A stretch of 64,000 nt of DNA, taken from Cohnella sp. OV330. GTDB lineage: Bacteria; Bacillota; Bacilli; Paenibacillales; Paenibacillaceae. The notes below the pieces were generated by a model, which saw only the letters and a list, made by a program, of their open reading frames with translations, did not search any database and was not told the origin of the DNA. Below, piece by piece: positions 53,714 to 62,324 of this stretch. A program made the position numbers and the translations under genes. Location of the stretch: positions 463,521 to 527,520 of the forward strand of contig NZ_FOKE01000005.1 in the NCBI RefSeq assembly GCF_900112065.1. The letters are read 5' to 3'. Positions within the stretch are counted from its first letter, which is position 1. Every line of letters begins with the position of its first letter.

Positions 53714-54361
53714 TCAGATCGGCCTAATGCGAATGTTGCCGACGATATAGTTGAATTGCAGCTTGATCTGCTGATCCTGACGCGCGAGGCCCGGCGAGCT
53801 CCACGACATGCGCCGCATCATGCCGCCGTCGCCTTGACCGTCGATCGTCACCTGGCCGAGCAGCACGTTGGCCTCGACCTGCACCCCGTAGTCCTCGGGG
53901 ACGACGATCTCGATATCGCCGACGATGCCTTGCAAGACGACGTTCGTCGCGTTTTCCTCGGGCACCGCGCCGGTCAGGTCCAGCCTGACCTCGCCGTACA
54001 GATGCCAGCAGCCCATCGAACGAAGTACCCAGCCGGGCCGGTCCTGCCTCATGTTGAGGATGAGCCTTGGCCTGCTGACGAAGCCGACGCGGTCGGACGG
54101 CCGCACGCGCAAAAAGTAGATCGCCGCGAGGATCAGTCCGATCGCGAGCACGAGTCCGATCTGGTTGACGACCAGCACGATGGCGCTGACGGCGATGACC
54201 GCGACCGACAACCGGCTTCGGTCCTGCCGATAGCGCTCGATGCCCAGCCACAGCAGGATGGCCGCGTTAACCGTCGCGAACCCCGCGATGGCGCCGACGG
54301 CCAGATAGAGTCCGGCGGCGATGAACACCAGCGACTTTTTGGACAAGTTCAGGTTTTTCAT
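53714..54361 (-). CDS. liaF: LiaF-like membrane regulator
   Basis: 215 residues: four helices in residues 8-105, then the conserved C-terminal cell-wall-active-antibiotic response domain (GCWHLYGEVRLDLTGAVPEENATN, then GIVGDIEIVVPEDYGVQ). LiaF inhibits LiaS until envelope stress. Preceded by a strong hairpin. Confidence 0.9.
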   Translation of the reverse strand: MKNLNLSKKSLVFIAAGLYLAVGAIAGFATVNAAILLWLGIERYRQDRSRLSVAVIAVSAIVLVVNQIGLVLAIGLILAAIYFLRVRPSDRVGFVSRPRLILNMRQDRPGWVLRSMGCWHLYGEVRLDLTGAVPEENATNVVLQGIVGDIEIVVPEDYGVQVEANVLLGQVTIDGQGDGGMMRRMSWSSPGLARQDQQIKLQFNYIVGNIRIRPI

Positions 54362-54426
54362 ACCGGCCGCCTCCTCTCCGTAGGATCGTCTGTGCTGCGG
54401 CCTGTTGCCTCATTATCGCGGATAAA

Positions 54427-54456
54427 GCCATAACGGACGGGATCGTCCGTTATGGC
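54427..54456 (-). terminator. Strong hairpin between liaH and liaF (attenuator)
   Basis: Perfect 13-bp stem GCCATAACGGACG (54427-54439) / CGTCCGTTATGGC (54444-54456) with a 4-base loop. On the minus strand it is followed by TTTATCC, so only partial termination is expected. It separates the structural genes (upstream) from liaFSR (downstream). Confidence 0.7.
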
Positions 54457-54524
54457 CTTCGGCGAGCATCCTTGCTAGCATACCACATGTTTCCTGCGGC
54501 GTGAATGCCGCCAGTCGACGTTCC

Positions 54525-55220
54525 TTATTCGGCCGATGCGGACGGAGGCGCGATGCGGCTCTTCAGCGCGGCCAGCTCTTGGTCGACCTTCATGGCTTTG
54601 GCCGGATCGACGGAGGACGATGCGACGGACACGCCGCCGAACGGCGCGCCAGGCAGGCGGGCGACATCGGCTTCGGCTTCCAACTGCAGGATTTTCTCTT
54701 CCATCCGGTAGAAGCCGCGGGAAGCGTTGCCGCTCTCGATCGTGTGCGTCTGGCTCGTTTGCGCCAGCTGTTTGCGCGCCTTGGCCATTTGGGCGCGGGC
54801 GGCGAGCTCGTTGCGCTTGTTGCGCAGCTTATAGAATTCTTCCTTCATCTCGTGCAGCTGGCCGGTCAGCTCGGCGACTTGCGCGCTCGCTTGGGTATGC
54901 AGCTCTTGCAGGCTGTTTGCCTGGCCTTCGTAGTAGACCTTCTCTTCGAGCAGCTTGCGGGCGATGCCCTCGTTGCCGGAGAGCAGCGCTTGCTCGGCTT
55001 GGCCGATGCGCTCCGCGGAGATGCGAACCGCCTCGTCAAGACGCTGCTTCAGCCGGCGTTCTGCCGCCATCTGGCGCGCTACCGTCACTTCGGCGTCGCG
55101 AATCTCCACTTCCATGTCGCGAATATATTGGTTGAGCATCACGACCGGGTCTTCCAGTTTGTCCAGCAGCTCGTGCACCGATGCCTTCGTCATGTCCTTC
55201 ATTCTTTGAAATACGCCCAT
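54525..55220 (-). CDS. liaH: LiaH-like PspA/IM30 family protein
   Basis: 231 residues, mostly coiled-coil; N-terminal [21 protein letters not shown] and [16 protein letters not shown] match the PspA/IM30 amphipathic helix and first coil. It binds damaged membranes to protect them. ATG at 55220 has AAGGGAGAA upstream; the frame extends 10 codons upstream without support. 4 bases after pspC-like gene. The C-terminal extension is variable ([20 protein letters not shown]). Confidence 0.88.
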   Translation of the reverse strand: MGVFQRMKDMTKASVHELLDKLEDPVVMLNQYIRDMEVEIRDAEVTVARQMAAERRLKQRLDEAVRISAERIGQAEQALLSGNEGIARKLLEEKVYYEGQANSLQELHTQASAQVAELTGQLHEMKEEFYKLRNKRNELAARAQMAKARKQLAQTSQTHTIESGNASRGFYRMEEKILQLEAEADVARLPGAPFGGVSVASSSVDPAKAMKVDQELAALKSRIAPPSASAE

Positions 55221-55224
55221 TGTA

Positions 55225-55734
55225 TTATTCTCCCTTCGATTGTTGTTCAAATTTGGTGATGCGGGCCTTCAGTTCTTCGATTTCCTTCTTCAGCGCCTTC
55301 TTCTCGATATCTTCCATCATCGCGTCGAGCGTCGATGCCGCTTGCGACGACGGAACGGCCGTCTGCGGAGCGGGCTTGGCTGCCGGTGCGGCAGGACCGG
55401 GACCGGGCCATGCGCCGCCGGCGTTCCAGGAGGAAGCGGGCGGAGCCGGCGGACGTTGTTGCGGAGGCGTCCAGCCGCCTTGCTGGGGAGGCGGCGCCCA
55501 GCCGCCATGGCCGGCATGCGGACCGCCGAAGGCGCTGCCGCCGCCGAAGTCCGAATCGCGGGGAATGATGAACCCGGCGATGATATAGACGAACAGCACG
55601 GTGCCGCCGGAGAAGACAGTCACGATGACGAGCAGGATTCGCAGCAGCGTCGCGTCAACGCCGAGGTAGTCGGCGAGTCCCGCGCACACCCCGAACAGCT
55701 TGCGGTCGCGGGTCGATCGGTACAGCTTGCGCAT
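55225..55734 (-). CDS. PspC-domain protein
   Basis: 169 residues: a PspC domain in residues 1-60 ([25 protein letters not shown], then a membrane helix [25 protein letters not shown]), a long Pro/Gly/Ala-rich linker (residues 65-130) and a C-terminal coiled coil ([21 protein letters not shown]). PspC links the membrane to PspA-type proteins. The linker length is unusual. Between the two PspA-like genes. Confidence 0.88.
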   Translation of the reverse strand: MRKLYRSTRDRKLFGVCAGLADYLGVDATLLRILLVIVTVFSGGTVLFVYIIAGFIIPRDSDFGGGSAFGGPHAGHGGWAPPPQQGGWTPPQQRPPAPPASSWNAGGAWPGPGPAAPAAKPAPQTAVPSSQAASTLDAMMEDIEKKALKKEIEELKARITKFEQQSKGE

Positions 55735-55737
55735 CGT

Positions 55738-56403
55738 TTACCCTCCTTGTTCCAGCTTGCGCTTCAGATTTTGCAGCTCGCGGTCCACGGCTTGGGAGAC
55801 CACCGTGCCGGCCTGGTAGACGAGTTCCTGGCCCATGCGCCGCAAATCTCTGAGGCTCTTGGTCTCCAGCTCCATGTCCGTCAGCCGGTCGTCCACCTTG
55901 CGCAGCATTTGCGACGGATCGGCGCTCCCGGGTGCGAAGCGGGCGTTCAGCCTTTGTTGCAGCTTCAGCGACTCCATGCGGGCGATATAGAACTGCCTGC
56001 GGTCGTACACGCTGCGGTATTCGTCCCGCAGCTCCTGCAGCAGCTGCTCCAGCTCCAGCAGCTCGCCGCGGCTTTGCTCGTACAAGCCTTGATAGCGCTC
56101 CGACCGTTCTTCATGGGCGACCTTGTCGGCGAGCGCCAGCTTCGCGGCGTTCTCCTCGCCTGCCTTCAGCGCGGTCAGAGCTTGTTCCTCGCGGCGCTGC
56201 GCCCATAGCTGCGCGTCCTTCAGCTGCTTGTGCATCTGGTCGGTGTGGGCGGCGTATTGCCGCTGCAGCACCTCGCACTGGCAGATTTCTTGATGCGTCG
56301 ACCAGAGGAACTGATCGATGAGTTTAACGGGGTCCTCCGCGTTGTCCAGCCTTTCGTTCAGCGTTGCGACCGTTATATCCCGCACTCGTTTGACTACGCT
56401 CAT
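55738..56403 (-). CDS. Second PspA/IM30 family protein
   Basis: 221 residues, coiled-coil. The start SVVKRVRDITVATLNERLDN and EDPVKLIDQFLWSTHQEI match the PspA/IM30 fold. Diverged from the liaH-like protein; the pair may co-assemble. 3 bases from pspC. Confidence 0.85.
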   Translation of the reverse strand: MSVVKRVRDITVATLNERLDNAEDPVKLIDQFLWSTHQEICQCEVLQRQYAAHTDQMHKQLKDAQLWAQRREEQALTALKAGEENAAKLALADKVAHEERSERYQGLYEQSRGELLELEQLLQELRDEYRSVYDRRQFYIARMESLKLQQRLNARFAPGSADPSQMLRKVDDRLTDMELETKSLRDLRRMGQELVYQAGTVVSQAVDRELQNLKRKLEQGG

Positions 56404-56425
56404 TGTTATGGATAACCTCCTTTGC

Positions 56426-56728
56426 TTACCATCTGCGGGTACGACCCGTTTTGCCGTTCAGCATCGATATGCCCAGCACGATCAGCCCGATCGCCGCGAC
56501 CCAGAAGATCACGACCGACAGCTTGCCCAGGAGCATGAAGCCGCCGATGATGCCGATGACGATGCCGATCAGCCTGTAACCGTTGCGCCAAGCCATCACG
56601 CCGAGACCGATGATCGCGATCGGAATGAGCAGTCCGATGATCCATCCGACCAAGTGACCCAGCTTTCCGAAGAGTAAAAGCACGCCCAACGCGATCAGCA
56701 CCACTGCCCAACCACTGTTCTTTTTCAA
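56426..56728 (-). CDS. LiaI/LiaF-transmembrane-domain-like membrane protein
   Basis: 100 residues with four hydrophobic spans in pairs (WAVVLIALGVLLLFGKLG, IGLLIPIAIIGLGVMAW, IGIVIGIIGGFMLLGKLS, FWVAAIGLIVLGISML). Same composition as LiaI, the membrane anchor for LiaH. TTG start at 56728 has AAAGGGGTGA upstream. First gene of the operon; a membrane partner for PspA-type proteins is the likely role. Confidence 0.82.
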   Translation of the reverse strand: MKKNSGWAVVLIALGVLLLFGKLGHLVGWIIGLLIPIAIIGLGVMAWRNGYRLIGIVIGIIGGFMLLGKLSVVIFWVAAIGLIVLGISMLNGKTGRTRRW

Positions 56729-56940
56729 CTCGTCTCACCCCTTTGCGTCGTTTCCTGTTTGCTTTACCTCACAAACTCATTGTAAACGTTAGGACGCCGC
56801 CGGATAACGGACCCGCGCACGGAATTGGCCCTGGACTGCAGTCGGGGGCCATCACGGTCTCAAGGTGCCAAGTTTTGCGGGGTACCTTTGGCCTTCTGTC
56901 TATGTTAGCGTTGTCTATACCATGTACGGGAGGTGTTTGG

Positions 56941-57558
56941 ATGTTACGCAAACGCTTGATGATCGGGGCTGCCGGCCTGCTCGCGGCTTCGGCTGTATGG
57001 ACGGCTCTGCCGGCTGCTTACGCTTCTGCCGCCGATGCGCCTGACATCGGCTCCGCTTGGACTTCAGAAGGCACGGCGCCCGCGACCGATGCTTCAGCCG
57101 GCAGTCCGACCGCTTCGGCATCCGACATTGAACGGATTATTCCAGAAGGCATGCATTATATAGGAACGCCTTACGAATACGGTTCCGACAGGAGCACCGA
57201 CGCGACGTTCGACTGCTCGGACTTCGTCAAATGGATTTTCTCCCATGCTGCGGGAATCGAGCTGCCTTCGGATTCGCGCGGCCAAGGCGTTTATGTCAAG
57301 AATAAAGGTGCCTTCTCGAGCGATTGGCGGGCGCTTAAACGAGGAGATCTGATGTTCTTCATGTCCTATCGCGGCACGTCGGTTTCGGCTTACGGCGATT
57401 CGGTCAAGTCGAATGCGGAAATTACCCATGTTGCATTGTACCTGGGGGACGGCAAGATGCTGCAAACTTATTCGAAGGACAGCGGCGGCGTACGTATCGA
57501 CACGATCGACGGCACGACCTGGGAAAAGCGATTTTTGTTCGGCGGCAGCGCCCTCTGA
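56941..57558 (+). CDS. Secreted NlpC/P60 cell-wall peptidase
   Basis: 205 residues. Signal peptide in residues 1-30 (LRKRLMIGAAGLLAASAVWT, AYA/SAA). A Ser/Thr/Ala linker follows, then the NlpC/P60 domain: catalytic Cys in FDCSDFVKWIF (about residue 93), His in EITHVALYLGDG (about 163) and a third polar residue after. Cleaves D-gamma-glutamyl-meso-diaminopimelate links in peptidoglycan. ATG at 56941 has GGGAGGTG upstream; the longer frame is rejected. Divergent from the Lia operon, so it may belong to the same stress response. Confidence 0.9.
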   Translation: MLRKRLMIGAAGLLAASAVWTALPAAYASAADAPDIGSAWTSEGTAPATDASAGSPTASASDIERIIPEGMHYIGTPYEYGSDRSTDATFDCSDFVKWIFSHAAGIELPSDSRGQGVYVKNKGAFSSDWRALKRGDLMFFMSYRGTSVSAYGDSVKSNAEITHVALYLGDGKMLQTYSKDSGGVRIDTIDGTTWEKRFLFGGSAL

Positions 57559-57569
57559 TTCCTATTGAT

Positions 57570-57606
57570 AAAGGCTCGGTCCCGTCATCCAGGGCCGAGC
57601 CTTTCT
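57570..57606 (+). terminator. Terminator after the NlpC/P60 gene
   Basis: AAAGGCTCGG (57570-57579) / CCGAGCCTTT (57595-57604), extended inside by two more pairs; T-rich end. Also on the 3' side of the convergent MEKHLA gene. Confidence 0.8.
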
Positions 57607-58064
57607 TATAGCCAAGTCCAGCTTGGAAACATCGCCGCCTGGCCTCGGTACACGCCTTTTTCGTCTATCAGGTTCCAGACCACGGCTTGCTCGATGCGGA
57701 ACCTCTTGCCGCTGCCCGAGATTCTGACGCCTTCGTATCCGTCGGAATATCCTTTTTGCCTGACATTCTCCATAAAGGCTTCCCGGACGCTCTGCTCCAG
57801 AGGCTCCGCCGTCAGCCTGGAAGGCATCTCGGTAAACGTCTTCCAGCTCATTTCCCATAGCGACAGCGCGGTTCGGTTGCCGTAGTTCAGCACCGGATCC
57901 GACTCCGTCCCGTGAGACAACAATGCGAACGGCGCTTCGTACAGCAGCTCAGCCGCGCGCGGCTCCGACTCCGCAACAATCAACGATTTCCCTGTTAAAT
58001 TGAGGTAACTGTCCATGAGCAACCGGCTGTGCCGCTCCAGCCATTCGCCATCCACTACGCGCAT
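57606..58064 (-). CDS. Stand-alone MEKHLA-domain protein
   Basis: 152 residues. Nearly the whole protein is a MEKHLA domain, a PAS-related fold: AAELLYEAPFALLSHGTESDPVLNYGN, ALSLWEMSWKTFTEMPSRL, then GYEGVRISGSGKRFRIEQAVVWNLIDE and GQAAMF. In plants the same domain ends HD-ZIP III factors; in bacteria it occurs alone and its function is open. ATG at 58064 has AGGGGCGAGG upstream; the longer frame starts 15 codons earlier. Its 3' end lies close to the NlpC/P60 gene terminator. Confidence 0.82.
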   Translation of the reverse strand: MRVVDGEWLERHSRLLMDSYLNLTGKSLIVAESEPRAAELLYEAPFALLSHGTESDPVLNYGNRTALSLWEMSWKTFTEMPSRLTAEPLEQSVREAFMENVRQKGYSDGYEGVRISGSGKRFRIEQAVVWNLIDEKGVYRGQAAMFPSWTWL

Positions 58065-58235
58065 CCGTTCCTCGCCCCTTCCCATTTCCTCATTGTACTT
58101 CGGTTTCATCGGCGGTCAAGTTGGACAATAGGAAGTAGCCCGGGCAGGCTTCCTACCCGCGACCTAGCGTCGGTACGGATAGAATATCCGACGGATAGCG
58201 CACAATGACATTAACTTTCAAAGGAGGCATTCAAA

Positions 58236-58577
58236 ATGAGCGAGTCCCCGCATATCATCGATAAGGAAGAGCAAGTCGATACGTCCAAGGTGGGCGATAC
58301 CATCTCCAGGATCGACGCACCGAAAAAGGACGAGATCCTCCGCAACTTCGATTCGTTCAAAAGCTATCTGAACAGGCGAATCGCCCTTGGCGAATCGCTG
58401 GGTCTCTCCGAGGAGCAGCTCGCGCAGGTCGCGGAGAAGGTCGCGGACTATCTGGCCGAGCATGAGGATCCCCGCAACGCCGAGGAAAATCTGCTGCAGG
58501 AATTGTGGAAAGTCGGCGATCAGGACGAACGGCACAAGCTTGCGCATATGCTCGTGAAGCTGGCGCAGCAATCCTGA
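58236..58577 (+). CDS. DUF3243 family protein
   Basis: 113 residues, cytoplasmic and helical. The core NFDSFKSYLNRRIALGESLGLSEEQLAQ and VADYLAEHEDPRNAEENLLQELW match the family found next to various Bacillus genes (YmfJ-like). Function unknown. ATG has AAAGGAGGC 7 bases upstream. 87 bases before the YihY gene on the same strand, so a common transcript is possible. Confidence 0.8.
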   Translation: MSESPHIIDKEEQVDTSKVGDTISRIDAPKKDEILRNFDSFKSYLNRRIALGESLGLSEEQLAQVAEKVADYLAEHEDPRNAEENLLQELWKVGDQDERHKLAHMLVKLAQQS

Positions 58578-58664
58578 TTTTCCCGCGTCTGCGAATCGCG
58601 TTCGACCGTCGTCGCGCTAGCGTTACGGCGGTCGATTCCTTACCCAGGCAAGGAGGAAAGGACG

Positions 58665-59621
58665 ATGGACAAAAAAACGAAAAAGAAGACGCTGCGCTTT
58701 GCCGAAAATTTGTACTGCCGCTTTCAGGATGACGAAGTGCCCGCGATGGGCGCCCAGTTGACCTATTACTTAATCCTGGCGATATTTCCTTTCATGATCT
58801 TCCTTATCGCCTTGATCGGCTTCACGCCGTTTACGACCTGGGACCTGCTGGATGCCTTGAACAAGGTGCTGCCGCAATCGAACAGCCAGGTGCTTGTAGA
58901 TTGGATCAAAAACATACAAGAAAATCGCAGCGGCGCACTGCTGTCTTTCGGGATCATCGGTTCGCTGTGGTCGGCCTCGAGCGGCATCAACGCCATCATC
59001 CGGGCGCTGAACAAAGCCTACGACGAGCCGGAGACCCGCCCGTTCTGGAAGGTTAAGGGCTTGTCGGTCATCGTGACGCTCGTCCTCACGCTCGTTATCT
59101 TCAGCAGCCTGGCCTTGCTCGTATTCGGCCGCTGGCTCGGAGAATGGATTTTCAAGACGTTCGCGCTTCCCGACTTTTTCGATGAAGTATGGTCCGTGGC
59201 GCAGTTCGTCATTCCGATCGCCATCATCGCGCTCGTGTTCACCGCCATGTACAAGTACGTGCCCAACCGGCATTTGAAATTCAAAGAAGTTCTTCCGGGC
59301 GCGCTCGTAGCAACGATCGGCTGGATTGTCGCATCGGGACTGTTCGCTTTTTACGTCAGCAACTTCGCCAACTATACGAAAACGTACGGCAGTCTGGGCG
59401 GCATTATCGTACTGCTCACCTGGCTCTACATCAGCAGTATCATCGTCGTGCTGGGCGGCGAGGTCAACGCGACGCTCGCATTCGACCGTGAAGGCAAGAA
59501 CAAGCCGGAATGCAAAAAGTATACGCACTCCATCACGAATGCCTGGAAAAAAGTCAAAAACTGGCGCTCGCCTAAACGAGGCGACAAGGGTAAAAAAGTG
59601 CCGCCCCATGTGCACACTTAA
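58665..59621 (+). CDS. YihY/BrkB-family membrane protein
   Basis: 318 residues with six hydrophobic spans. The start LRFAENLYCRFQDDEVPAMG and AQLTYYLILAIFPFMIFLIAL is the family signature, as are the middle segments GSLWSASSGINAIIRALNKAY and TYGSLGGIIVLLTWLYISS. Role in envelope integrity or transport is not settled. ATG has AAGGAGGAAAG upstream. Followed by a hairpin at 59746. Confidence 0.9.
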   Translation: MDKKTKKKTLRFAENLYCRFQDDEVPAMGAQLTYYLILAIFPFMIFLIALIGFTPFTTWDLLDALNKVLPQSNSQVLVDWIKNIQENRSGALLSFGIIGSLWSASSGINAIIRALNKAYDEPETRPFWKVKGLSVIVTLVLTLVIFSSLALLVFGRWLGEWIFKTFALPDFFDEVWSVAQFVIPIAIIALVFTAMYKYVPNRHLKFKEVLPGALVATIGWIVASGLFAFYVSNFANYTKTYGSLGGIIVLLTWLYISSIIVVLGGEVNATLAFDREGKNKPECKKYTHSITNAWKKVKNWRSPKRGDKGKKVPPHVHT

Positions 59622-59745
59622 AGCACTGGCTTGCTGCATCGGTTCCTACGGGATTCGGAAATGCCGCCTTGCTATCGGACTCGTCCTTTGCTGGCCGCTT
59701 TATGCAGTACAGGCTTCGAAGTCTGGATACGGGTTGAATATAAAC

Positions 59746-59769
59746 GGGCCGGAATGTGGATTCCGGCCC
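59746..59769. terminator. Hairpin between convergent yihY-like and focA-like genes
   Basis: Perfect 10-bp stem GGGCCGGAAT (59746-59755) / ATTCCGGCCC (59760-59769). T-runs on both sides are weak. Confidence 0.6.
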
Positions 59770-59810
59770 TCTTCCTGTTCGCTATGCGGTGTCGCGGATT
59801 TCCGTGCCCG

Positions 59811-60632
59811 TTATCGCGGCAAACCATCTATGCTGCCGGCTTCCGCAGTTCTCTCCCGATGGGCCAGGTAGAACAGCAATCCCGTACATATCGTTCCGCC
59901 CGCAAAGTTGCCCAACAATACCGGAATCCAGTTCCACACGAGTATGTCAGCAAACGAGTAGTTAGCGCCAAGCATGAGGCCCGCAGGCAAGAGAAACATA
60001 TTGACGATCAAGTGCTCGAAGCCTTGTCCGAAAAACAGCAGGATCGGCATCCACATCGCCGCGATCTTTCCGATCGTCGACGTGGAGGACAAGCTCATGA
60101 TAACGCCGAGCGCGACCATCCAGTTGCAGAGCATCGCCTTGACGAAAGCCAGCATCCAGCCGTCGGCGCCCAGATGGCTATAGGCATTCGTCTTGCCTTC
60201 CGCCGCCGAGATGACCGCTTGCACGAGCGGGTTGCTCATATCGTGGCCCATCTTCGTGACAGCCATCGTGTACAACGCCGCGTATAGTCCCGCGCCGATT
60301 ACGTGCCCGATGAGCGCCCATGCGAAGCTCGAGGCCATTTTGCCCGCGCTCGTCCGTCCTTTAAGCACGGCCAGCGGAAGCGCCGCGAAGCTCCCGGTTA
60401 CGAGCTCCAAGCCCATCAGCAGGATAAGGACGAAGCCGACGGGAAACAGGACGGCGCCGGCGATCGGCAGGTTCGTCTGTACGGAAGCGGTGAAGGCCAG
60501 GGTCGTCGCGCATCCGAGTATCGCGCCGGCCAATCCGCTCCGAACGAGCTTTTGCGTCACAGGCAACTTGGATTTTGCTTCCCCCAATGCAATCAAGCTC
60601 TCCAACATCTGACTCGGCTTCACATAATCCAT
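59811..60632 (-). CDS. Formate/nitrite transporter (FNT) family channel
   Basis: 273 residues with six spans. Typical FNT segments: GAVLFPVGFVLILLMGLELVTGSFA (loop after helix 2), FVKAMLCNWMVALGVIMSL (about 158-176) and GFEHLIVNMFLLPAGLMLG. Forms a pentameric channel for formate, nitrite or hydrosulfide. No pyruvate-formate lyase or nitrite reductase gene is near, so the anion is open. Confidence 0.88.
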   Translation of the reverse strand: MDYVKPSQMLESLIALGEAKSKLPVTQKLVRSGLAGAILGCATTLAFTASVQTNLPIAGAVLFPVGFVLILLMGLELVTGSFAALPLAVLKGRTSAGKMASSFAWALIGHVIGAGLYAALYTMAVTKMGHDMSNPLVQAVISAAEGKTNAYSHLGADGWMLAFVKAMLCNWMVALGVIMSLSSTSTIGKIAAMWMPILLFFGQGFEHLIVNMFLLPAGLMLGANYSFADILVWNWIPVLLGNFAGGTICTGLLFYLAHRERTAEAGSIDGLPR

Positions 60633-60906
60633 GCCAACGCCCCCTAAGCTGCTGCCGCACGAGGCCTATCCAGCTTCGGCCGGCTTCTTTGCTTCATTAT
60701 AGGCAAGGGGGCGCAGCTGCGCTGTGACTAACTTAACAAGGGTAAAACTTATTTGCTTACTTCAGTCGCTACTTTACCTTCAAGCGTCAATTCCTTCGAC
60801 CGAAGAAATTGTACTCGCTGGTATAAGAGATTCGTAACGCGTGTGCGTCGATTCGGCATATTGCTTCGCCTGGCTTGGATCCCTGCCTAGAACATTCGCA
60901 TTAATT
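60633..60906. other. Intergenic stretch without a recognised gene
   Basis: Upstream side of the FNT gene. A minus-strand frame of 87 codons reaches into the PAS gene but has no supporting features. No repeat or RNA structure seen apart from the terminator that follows at 60907. Confidence 0.5.
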
Positions 60907-60929
60907 AAAAAAGACAGCCGTGGGCTGTC
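60907..60929 (-). terminator. Terminator after the PAS-only gene
   Basis: GACAGCC (60913-60919) / GGCTGTC (60923-60929), loop of 3, followed on the minus strand by six T. 41 bases after the stop of the PAS gene, which confirms that the operon ends there. Confidence 0.85.
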
Positions 60930-60969
60930 TCTGAACGATTGCATTATGTAGCGGTGAACGCGGCGCAGC

Positions 60970-61320
60970 CTACCGATCTTGACAGATGAGCAGCTCATAA
61001 CACGCCTCGTTCCCTTCCTGAATTGCGATTGCAGCGACGACAATCTTTACGGTCTCGGCCCTGCCCGATTTTAATGTAAATCGGCCCTCTTCGACCTTGC
61101 CGTTAAGACGTAGACTCGGGCTGAAATGAAGCTGGTACAGGATCTGACTTGCTCTCGTTAAGATCGATTCGAATCGGATGCCTGTCAGCGCATGCGGCGT
61201 AAAGCCGAACAATCTGCAAAACGCCTCATCGGCTTCCTGAATGAGATCATCCTGCATGAGTAGGAGCCGACCTACCGTCGAGACGCCCCCATACCCATCG
61301 TTCGTAACCGGTGCGCTCAA
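60970..61320 (-). CDS. PAS-only protein, partner of RsbQ-like hydrolase
   Basis: 116 residues, one PAS domain: LLLMQDDLIQEADEAFCRLFGFTPHALTG, then RFESILTRASQILYQLHFSPSL and the last beta strands. The ATG overlaps the RsbQ stop by 4 bases (ATGA). In B. subtilis the partner of RsbQ is RsbP, PAS plus PP2C phosphatase; here the protein stops after the PAS and a terminator follows, so no phosphatase can be made. It may be a sensor that binds the product of the RsbQ hydrolase. Confidence 0.78.
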   Translation of the reverse strand: MSAPVTNDGYGGVSTVGRLLLMQDDLIQEADEAFCRLFGFTPHALTGIRFESILTRASQILYQLHFSPSLRLNGKVEEGRFTLKSGRAETVKIVVAAIAIQEGNEACYELLICQDR

Positions 61321-62159
61321 GCTCCTGCGACCTTATCTATCCCGGCATATACTTCACGGAGATATTCGGATATAAGAGCGATGGTCTCATCCGGATGACT
61401 GACATGAGGGCAATGACCGGTCGCCTCCATCATTCGAAATGAACTGCCGCGGATCTTCTGATGCATATAGGCGCCTACTTCCAACGGTGCAATCACATCC
61501 TCCGTGCACTGCATGATAAGAGTAGGGGTCTCCACCTTCGGCAGTACGTACCGGTAGTCCGATAGAAAGGTCGCTCTAGCGAAAATGCCCGCAATCTCCG
61601 GGTCCACTTTACAGAAGCTTTCTTCCAACTCCATTGCGAGAGCCGGACGGTCCGAATTCCCCATGATGACCGGTGCCAGGTAACCCGACCATTGCTTGTA
61701 GTTGGAAGCCATGAGTCCCAGCAATCCTTCGATATCCTCGCGCTCAAATCCGCCGATATAATCCGGCAAATCGTTTATATATCGAGGAGACGGTCCGATC
61801 AGTACAAGCTGCTCGAACATCGCCGGAGACTGTATCGAAGCAAGAATGCCGATTAATGCTGCGACCGAATGTCCGACATAGACCACATTTTCAAGCTCCA
61901 ACGCTTCGCATATTTCCAGCACGTCCGCTGCGTATCCTGACAAATCGCTGTAACGAACGGGATCATAAGCGTTCTTGTCCGAGTCTCCAGAACCCACGAA
62001 GTCAAACAATACGATCTTCCATTGGTCCTCAAAGGAAGGGGCGACAAATCTCCACATGCTCTGATCGCAACCGAATCCGTGCGCGAAGACAATCACCTTG
62101 TCGCCATTTCCTTTTACGGTCACATTGTTCCTGTTGAGAACATCACGCTTGTCCGGCAT
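61317..62159 (-). CDS. RsbQ-like alpha/beta hydrolase
   Basis: 280 residues. Family of RsbQ and the plant KAI2/D14 receptors. Nucleophile elbow GHSVAALIG (Ser near residue 97), VIVFAHGFGCDQSMWRFVAPSF at the start, Asp in CTEDVIAP (about 218) and His in ATGHCPHVSHP (about 247). In Bacillus RsbQ provides a small hydrophobic signal to the PAS domain of RsbP for sigma-B activation. ATG has GGGAGGTTT upstream. Confidence 0.88.
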   Translation of the reverse strand: MPDKRDVLNRNNVTVKGNGDKVIVFAHGFGCDQSMWRFVAPSFEDQWKIVLFDFVGSGDSDKNAYDPVRYSDLSGYAADVLEICEALELENVVYVGHSVAALIGILASIQSPAMFEQLVLIGPSPRYINDLPDYIGGFEREDIEGLLGLMASNYKQWSGYLAPVIMGNSDRPALAMELEESFCKVDPEIAGIFARATFLSDYRYVLPKVETPTLIMQCTEDVIAPLEVGAYMHQKIRGSSFRMMEATGHCPHVSHPDETIALISEYLREVYAGIDKVAGA

Positions 62160-62217
62160 GCCAAACCTCCCGAGTATGAATTCCGATGATGTCGAGCGGT
62201 TGTTTCAAGTATAACTT

Positions 62218-62247
62218 ATTATACTACTTTGCATCCAAATGCGACAA
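62218..62247 (-). promoter_or_regulatory. Promoter of the rsbQ-like gene
   Basis: TTGTCG (62247-62242), 18-bp spacer, TATAAT (62223-62218) on the minus strand, about 60 bases upstream of the ATG. Looks like a housekeeping promoter. Confidence 0.5.
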
Positions 62248-62276
62248 TTCGCCGCAAATCCGCTTCTATTAAAAAA

Positions 62277-62302
62277 CAGACGATCGCTCCTCCGATCGCC
62301 TG
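62277..62302 (-). terminator. Second terminator of the tRNA operon
   Basis: CAGACGATCG (62277-62286) / CGATCGCCTG (62293-62302) with one mismatch; on the minus strand TTTTTT follows (62276-62271). Tandem to the terminator at 62325. Confidence 0.75.
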
Positions 62303-62324
62303 TCTCAACCTGCATTTTCTATTA

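Noticed and set aside
60780..61043. Frame after the PAS gene as a possible frameshifted PP2C phosphatase
   Set aside because: Translated sequence shows no PP2C motif and is cut by a strong terminator at 60907-60929.
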